Source: Owenia fusiformis | Lineage: Eukaryota > Annelida > Polychaeta > Sabellida > Oweniidae | Direction: 5' to 3' | DNA length: 64,000 nt | Assembly: GCA_903813345.2 (NCBI GenBank) | Contig: CAIIXF020000008.1 | Span: 3,917,341 to 3,981,340 of the forward strand | Part shown: piece by piece, positions 57,201 through 64,000 of the stretch | Position numbering within the stretch: the first letter of the stretch is position 1 | Layout of the letters: the number at the start of each line of letters is the position of its first letter | Position numbers and translations under genes: made by a program | The notes under the pieces: generated by a model | Told to the model about the DNA's origin: nothing | What the model saw: only the letters and a program-made list of their open reading frames with translations | Database searches by the model: none

Positions 57201-58843
57201 TGTACATTGTTGAAAAGTAAATAGGTTAATAGGCCCAAGTACAAAACCTGAGAATTTACATACATGACATATGTAAAAATTACAGAGTGTCAAAGTAAGT
57301 TATACTTGTGCATATCAGTGTGGCAAAGCAAAAAATTTGCATTTGAGATTGGGCATTGTTAGAGGCATAACAAACGGGTGTCCATCTTCTAGGCTATTAA
57401 GTCTATGCTATGATAAAAGTTAAATGCACAGATATGATTGAGTATCATGTCCATATATGGCATGATAATGTGCTGATAAAATGTAATCTATGTTGGCCTA
57501 TTAGACTTATTTATCTTTGCAAGAATTTAAATATCTCTTGACATGCCCCTAAAAGGAGTTTTCATGAATCAAATATTAACAAATGCAGTGTTTTTCATTT
57601 TTATATATATATACAGATTTGACTTGTTAAACCATGGAAAAGCAAAACGTATCTATTGTCATATACAGAGGTGTAACTCCCATTGGTTTAAGGATTTCAG
57701 CCCTGGAGTGAAATGACCATTCTTTGAAGGTATTGATTTCCAAAATTTGCATGAAGTGCGGAGCATTAAGAGTGTTAATTTGAGGAAATAACGTCTAAAA
57801 GGAATGGTTATTCCATAATGCATTGAGTCTTGGGCTTACATTCTTTTTAGCCATTGCAAAATATTTTCTTCTACTAGTATGTCACTTAAAATATATAAAA
57901 TCTAAAATTAGTCATGAACCTGTTTTGCTTGGCTGGAATTTCAAATATTGTGTTTTGCTAGATGAAATATTGTTCAGCTCCTTATGGAATGTATAAATGA
58001 TCTTTTGGAACACATACTGTTTTAAAAAATCTATGACTATTTTCTAGCTACAGTACATGTGAGCCTGTCTATGTTTCAGGAAAATCTGAATTATAAAAGT
58101 AGAAAATTATTGAGCTGGAAGAATGATAGTGTTGTACTAAACATATCATTTAAAGAATGGACATAGATTATATTAAATAAACATTTTCTCATCACAGAAT
58201 TATCTATATTAAATAAATTGTTACAATTTCCATTAACCAGTTTTTAATTTAAAAGTACTGTTTACACTGGATTTTGGAAAATATCATATTCCTTTTTACA
58301 CATTGATTGGGCAATCTCCATGATTATACATATCATTATGATATTCCCATCCATTGGCTTTCACCATAGGCCTAATAAAAACTATACTGCAATATTTTGT
58401 GATTCTTGTGATTCTTATAATGGAAGTATAAAAAATAAATCTAATGATATGACTAACATTCTTCATTTATGTTATTTCAATAGTCAGTTTAGCCTAATTG
58501 TCGTTAATTGAACAACATTGAACCAAGTCCAAAAATGAGATCATTTAAGCATGGTTCCAAGTATAGGGGACAGTGGGCAAGGTCAGAAGTTCTGTAGGGA
58601 TATAATGAAGCCCTCCGCCTGTCAGTCCGTCTATCTGTCCAGAAGATACTTTGTATACCACTGTATTTTAGAGAACAATTTTCTTGTTTCAATAAATATG
58701 GGATGATCATCGGACAGAAACTCCGACAAACTATTTTCACAAGTCGTTATATTGTTGCTCTTAGCGGCCCGTCTCGATCCGCTGTCCAGTCATGATTTGC
58801 TCCTGAAATCCCTATTCCGTTTCTCAGAATCAAGATACAAATA
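54252..58843. other. Long noncoding stretch downstream of the PIN/CXC gene
   Basis: There is no ORF above about 65 codons with recognisable features. Tandem duplications: about 54252-54530 (CTGAAATATGACAGxxT, AATGTGTGTAATTGCCTCTA, twice), 55305-55440 (GTGTAAGATGCTTATGTCCT twice), and 56650-57060 (about 115-bp unit, three times). It may be 3' UTR or intron of the neighbouring gene, or inserted DNA. Confidence 0.5.
56655..57065 (+). repeat. ~115-bp tandem repeat, ~3 copies
   Basis: Units share ATGCTTGCACCTGAATGACT, GAGATCTxxTGACATGxC and GCCAGTAGCTxTA. The repeat follows a good splice acceptor (TTTGATTCCAG at about 56650-56660), so it could lie in an exon. Confidence 0.7.
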
Positions 58844-59484
58844 CAGGGTGTCCCGAAAGTATGGGGCCCCCCCTAGGCAGACATATTCCAGTGTCCCAAT
58901 AGTATGTGTCATATATCATTTTAAAGCTTATCCAAAGTTACATTGATTTGCCAAGTATCATGGTTTAACTCCCAAATGGGAAAAAGTAACAGTCATTTTA
59001 AAAGTTAGTGTTTTGTCAAAATAAAGTTCAATTTTACACCACATTACTAGCCAGTGTCCCCCCTTGGCCATGTTAACAGCAGCAATTATTTTCAGATATG
59101 ACCTAAGAACCCCTTCAAATAGGGGTATGGAATTTTATAACCCTCTTAAAACCTGCTAAGGGACTTTAGAAGAGTTTCCTTAGAGTTTCTACCCTCACTG
59201 TTCTCTTTTTCCAACTCAATATCCATCCGACCCGAAAAGAATTGCTGCTGTTAAGATGCCTCTGGAGGACACATTGACTAGCGTTTTGGTGTAAAATTGA
59301 ACTTAATTTTGACCAAACACTAAATTTTGAAATGCCTGTAATTTTTTCACATTTGAGAGTTGAACTATGATACTTAGCGAATCAATGTAACTTTGAATAA
59401 GCTTTAAAATGATATATGACACATACTATGACGACACTGGTATATGTCTGCCTAGGGGGGGCCCCATACTTTCGGGACACCCTG
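58844..59484. mobile_element. 641-bp TA-flanked MITE
   Basis: The ends are CAGGGTGTCCCGAAAGTATG and its inverse, flanked by TA (58842-58843, 59485-59486). The inverted repeats extend at least 150 bp. It is the same family as the MITE in copy 4. Tc1/mariner-type by terminus and target; no transposase. Confidence 0.88.
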
Positions 59485-59486
59485 TA

Positions 59487-61250
59487 TATCCCGGATAATG
59501 AAATTGTTTCGATCTTGAGCCATTCTTGGTAAATAAGGATTCATGCATTGTTTTCCGATAACTTCGAGCGTCTAATATTTCTCAAAAGCCAAATCACTTT
59601 TGGAAGATTTCAAATTTCATTATTTATAGCCCTATCTGTGCTCAGGTAAAGTTATGTAATTAAAACAAGAATCAGCAACTAACTCTTTGTTGATATATGA
59701 AACGCTTATATCGTGAGCAAGATATACCATTCTAATTATCTTTAGTAGAATTTGTACGCAAAGTACGCAAAGCACGCATTCGTTTTATAATATAGTCTGA
59801 CTCTGCTCGTAGACTCACCGTTAAAAGACGGTCTACACCTTTATGCCGAAGTACAAAAGAAGGTGATTTTTGACCAATTATGTAGGAGCTACTATTTCAG
59901 GTAGTTAAGTTTTTGTTATGGAATATGAGATCGGACAGAAATGATGGGAATACACCTTCCGATATCCCCCGTTTTTACGTTCCAAAGGATTTAATTGTAA
60001 TAGGCCTATTCGGTTTAATATTTTCCTTTTTTTCTCAGCCCGTTTCAAATATTCCCGTGTCGATGAATACTTTATTAATACTTTATTATGAGTAGCTTTC
60101 TATTTATATATCGATGAATAAAAACACCAAGTCATTATTACATACATGGACTTAGATTCCGTTGGCCATACGCATTAGCCTGTATACGCATTAAATTGTG
60201 TTATAAATCAGAAATATGACGTCTTTTTTCTGAAAATTGCCAGTAGGTTAAATTCCAACCGGCGACACGAAAACGAGACCTACAATCTTTTGACGGGCCA
60301 TTTTTGAATTAGTTTATACCATTATTTGGAGTTTGGATCGCTCTCTATGAATATGAAATCAGAAATCGGGCATTCGAGAGGGAAGACATCTTCCGACATT
60401 CGTGAGTTGTTTACGTTTTTTGGTTAACTTTTACAAAAAGTTATGTTTACTCAACGTAAATTTTAACCACCCTTTTTTCATTTTCCTGTAACGATGAATA
60501 CACTATTAAAATAACCCGTTGAGTAGCTGTCTATTGGTATATACATCGTAACAATACGTGATAACCACATCATTATTATAGTAACTTAGTCTCTGGTGGA
60601 TGAACGCAAAATACGCATTTGTTATAAATCAGAAATATGACGTCTTTTTTATCTAAAATTAGCCCGTGAAATCCAGTCGACGGCACAAAACCGAGGTACA
60701 AATTTGTTTTGGCGGGCCATTTTTGAAGTATTATATACCATTTTTTAGAGCTTGAGCTGCTCTCTATGAATATTAAATCAGATATTGGGGATTCGAGAGG
60801 GAACACGTCTTCCGACATTCATGAGTTTTGTACGTTTTTTGGTTAACTTTTACAAAAAGTCATGTTTACTAACCATTGATTTATAGTACTTATATCTCGT
60901 ATTCCCTTGACAAAAATCACAGCATTGAAAAAAGCTAGTAATAACCTTTCTTCTCATATATTTTCCATATATCTCTGGTAAAAAATGAAAAAGTTACATT
61001 AAGTTTAAAACAAGTGGTTGACTCGGGATGAATTTCGCGTCAAAAATCGGTGGACTGATCACCATAGATTACTACGCGATTTGGCACGAAAGAACAATTG
61101 AAATTACGTCGTGGAATTCCTGCTGATATGTATAGGTTTCTCTTTAATAAGTATCATATGAACAATTTAATATTAATTACATATTGCTGGAATTCATTTG
61201 TTACATTCAATGTATCCAATGAGCAATTGATTACTGTTCCTATTGTTTTG
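59487..61250. other. Intergenic DNA with a ~425-bp tandem duplication
   Basis: About 60040-60450 and 60485-60870 are diverged direct copies, sharing TCAGAAATATGACGTCTTTT, GGGCCATTTTTGAA and ACGTTTTTTGGTTAACTTTT. No gene was recognised. Array-flank homology resumes near 61135-61160. Confidence 0.55.
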
Positions 61251-61440
61251 ACAATTTTAATTAGTTGGAAATCGAGGATCATTGGTTGCTTTATTAATCA
61301 TTTCTCACAAATGACAGTTGAAAAGAACCTGTTCCATAGTCAGCGTGTGTGAGAGTGAGCTTTCACAGGGTCAGAAAGGACATGGATTATAGTTAAACCA
61401 TCCATTGAACAGCGCTTGAAGTAATCAAGTGCATTCGAAT
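61250..61440 (-). pseudogene. Relic of exon 3 of the secreted family (copy 6)
   Basis: The minus strand keeps the C-terminal end (LRFPTN-like), the YGTGS block and the RCSMDGLT block. It then jumps directly to the exon start (NALDYF), with about 350 bp of the middle deleted. The frame is broken. No exon 2 was found, but a broken first exon lies at 62537. Confidence 0.8.
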
Positions 61441-61486
61441 TCCTTTCTGATTCACTTTTTTCATGACACTACAACTTTTTTTTATT

Positions 61487-62390
61487 TCCCAACCTACTTG
61501 CAGTTGATATAGTGCCAGGGGTTCTAAGTAATAATATAATGTAACAAGTCCTTCAACTTGGATTATATTTGATCTAAAAGAGAAGTTCAATTGGTCCGCC
61601 ACCCTATTTGATGATATATTTTAGTTTTAGTCGCCTTGCTGATATAGCAGTATCAATGAAATGTTAGCTTTTTTCAACCTGTCTTAGTAGACTAGATGCG
61701 AGTAGATATAATCTTGATTTACGTCATTAAATATTCAGAACATAGTCAAATTGATATCATATTTGAAATCTACAAGAAAAAAAATACATCTAGAAATATG
61801 GTTACGGAAATTGTTTATCAACTTTGAAAATTAAATGTTTTTCAAAATGTAATTTCTAGTTTGGGGAGATTCCCCATAGAGCCCCTGTTATAAAATCACA
61901 AAAAGTTAAATATTTTTTCTTTTATTGGACATATAACATTTTCTTTAACCGGACATATTTTAATTTGCATAACTATTAGATACAAAATGGTGATATGAAA
62001 ATTGAACCGCTAAAACAGATGAATATTAAGTTAAAGCGAACTTTCTCCTATACCCACCAAGCTATCTGACCCGAACGAGCCACCTGGTGGTGAAACTGGT
62101 AACTACCTACTCGCATCTGAGTCATTGCCAGCTTTAGTTGAGCAATTTTCTAGATTGGGTGCCTTCATACAATCTCCTGGAGACCTTCCCATACCCTATA
62201 CTCTGGGGTTTGCATCTGGGCTATTAGCGTGGCGATCATCAGGCCGTGGTCAGTTCAGGAACATTTTGCAAATTATGCTTATTTCTCATGGCACACCACA
62301 TGTTTAAGTGAGACGATGCTGACATATTTTATTCAAGTAAAAGTGTATAATTCATGATCCATGGCATGGCAACCTCAAGCTTCATTTGGT
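61487..62390 (+). repeat. Second copy of the duplicated segment with 60-codon ORF, interrupted by a MITE
   Basis: It matches 20881-21340 except for the insertion at 61687-62123. The ORF at 62125-62307 parallels 21078-21263. Confidence 0.75.
61687..62123. mobile_element. 437-bp insertion with short inverted ends
   Basis: The paralogue at 21072-21078 (GTCTTA|ATTGCC) is the empty site. The ends are ACTAGATGCGAGTAG and the inverted ACTCAGATGCGAGTAG. A similar terminus (GTTTCACCACxAGGTGGCT nearby) occurs at about 14200-14240. No ORF. Confidence 0.75.
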
Positions 62391-62536
62391 ATGCAAATAA
62401 TGATTTTGAATCAAAAATTAAAAAAGTTATAGCATTTTGAAAAAAGCCGAAATCTGTTGCGATACTTTCCCTCCTCCTTTTAGAAAATAAGAACCATTTT
62501 CTATAAAAGTACTCTCAGCAAATAAAATCCTCTTAC

Positions 62537-62550
62537 CCTAATTCTCACAT
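62537..62550 (-). pseudogene. Orphan first exon of the secreted family (broken)
   Basis: It reads ATG TGA GAA TTA GG before GTAAGA, so the second codon is a stop. It shares the GAAGCATTCAGTAGGAG upstream context and is the likely former promoter/exon 1 of relic copy 6. Confidence 0.6.
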
Positions 62551-64000
62551 ACTCCTACTGAATGCTTCCTGTTTTTGACAATGAGTCGTTTGTATTGATT
62601 AGTGGGGAATGTTTAATTGTACAAAATATAGATATTAATTTGAATTATTCACACTTTGTGCCCATTTAATAATGATAGATTATTATCCAACCGAAGTTCA
62701 TGGATATCAAGAAGTTATCTGTTCATTCATCCAACCATCAATTCATCATTCCCTCCATTTATTTGTTTGTTTGTTTGTTTGTTTTTTTCTGACGATTACT
62801 AACACTGGTTGACAGGATGTGTTCACATTTTGAAGGCCTTTGCGTTACTGGCAGAGGAGAAGTATGGGGATACTTTATGTATCACAAGTAACAATATAGG
62901 ACATAAATAGCATCATCTGACAATGCCAAATACTTTTCCTAAGTCTTAGTTGCCTTTAACTCATTATTGGGTCGAGGTCTGGGACCCTTCATTTAGCACT
63001 GTGCAGAGTATACATGCAAATGTTAAATAAATGAAGATCAATTCCAAAAACCTACCTCAATGCTTTACCCATGGACTTTACCCAACATTCCACTGTGAAT
63101 TTCAAATGATATATTCACCATGGTATTTTTTATTTGGCTTCATATTTATGATATTTGGATGTCTTTGAAATTTTCTATTTTTTCTAAATGTACATCTAAG
63201 GGAACATTAGACAAAGCATCTACTCCTCATGTCACTATAAGAAGTGAGTCTTAAACATCATGTCATAAATGCTACTTAATACCATTATAGTTACACATTA
63301 CACTAATTTCGAATTGAGACATTAGGGAGTTTTAGCTTGCACATAAAATCGAAACACCAACATATACGTATGACCAATCGCGAATCGCCTATACAAATGC
63401 ATCGCTTAAATATTTTCCGTTCACGTTTAGGTTGTAAAAAAGATTACACGCTTAAACTCCCTAATGAAACAATTTTTTACCATGTACACAAAGAGGTATA
63501 GTGTCACATGTTAATGTTTCTTATTTTCTAATAGATAGAATAATATATTACTGTAAACGTGCTAATGTTAGTCTAACATTAATAACATTAACATTTAATA
63601 GATGCTACTATTTGTGATTTTGTGGAAATCAGAAATTTACAGCTATTAACTTTTGAAGATGATAATCAAGATTAGATATCATTATAAATATCAAATGTTA
63701 ATTTAAATACTAGGAAGACCAAAAATCATTAGCATGTATATTGATAATTCCGAATTCATAGCAACCAATTGCATAGTTATAACATGTGATAAAATACAAA
63801 ATACACTCAGATCAGTGCATACATGTAATGAATGTAATCATAGTGCAGCAATCCAAATAAATACAACTCAGCCATGCTATAATATGATATGTAACTGCTA
63901 TATTTTGAGTGTTTTATATTGCTGTTAATGAATTATATGTATAAACTGACTAATCAAACAAGACACATGTTCATATTATTAGTTCTTCTATAATATGTCT
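62551..64000. repeat. Array intergenic module, copy D
   Basis: Near-complete and uninterrupted: (TTTG)n at about 62757-62787, ATGACCAATCGCGAATCGCC, GTGGAAATCAGAAATTTACA joined directly to CTATTAACTTTTGAAGATG, then CTGCTATATTTTGAGTG. It serves as the reference empty site for the foldback element and the first 12-kb block. Confidence 0.8.

Overview
This is eukaryotic, AT-rich, repeat-dense animal nuclear DNA. The evidence is short GT-AG introns inside secreted-protein genes, an SLC22-type transporter, a LINE, a Harbinger transposase with introns, and many inverted-repeat DNA elements. The overall style (GACGGACGG tracts, long foldback MITEs, the LINE tails) suggests a marine invertebrate, perhaps a mollusc or other lophotrochozoan. 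No single feature proves the taxon.

The backbone is a minus-strand tandem array of an unrecognised secreted protein family. There are five gene copies (1216-4237, 7453-9599, 16522-18977, 23859-26217, 44456-46527) and one gutted relic (61250-61440). Each gene has a tiny first exon (start codon plus a few bases), a second exon (signal peptide and N-terminal part) and a third exon (most of the mature protein). Splice phases agree in four copies. The fifth has a 1-nt deletion in its signal-peptide exon. Copy 1 has moved its start codon three codons downstream. Three extra promoter/first-exon copies lie without a gene of their own (26705, 46956, 62537). Between the genes lies a repeated intergenic module of about 1.5-3 kb (21341-22620, 26760-27499 continuing at 31690-32032 and 43981-44455, 47030-47685 continuing at 48557-48844, 62551-64000).

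Mobile DNA has broken this array up. A 4190-bp foldback element with TAA target duplications and arms of about 350-bp tandem units fills 27500-31689. Two blocks of about 12 kb split the intergenic module. The first (32033-43980) carries an SLC22-like transporter pseudogene. That pseudogene is interrupted by a 4974-bp element whose terminal inverted repeats are 15-16-bp minisatellites, and this element is itself interrupted by a recent LINE with an intact 1243-aa ORF. A Harbinger element (40423-43917) with a nonsense codon lies downstream. The second block (48845 to about 61135) carries a two-frame coding region of about 1800 codons: an N-terminal Cys-rich part, a DUF6589-like core, an XPG/FEN-like PIN nuclease and a C-terminal CXC motif, joined only if translation shifts +1 at an AUG-UGA junction. 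A long noncoding stretch and a TA-flanked MITE follow.

At least ten further MITE-like inverted repeats, a LINE 3' remnant and several tandem repeats fill the rest. The most unusual items are the PIN/CXC frameshift gene, the two foldback architectures, and the nested insertion in the transporter gene.
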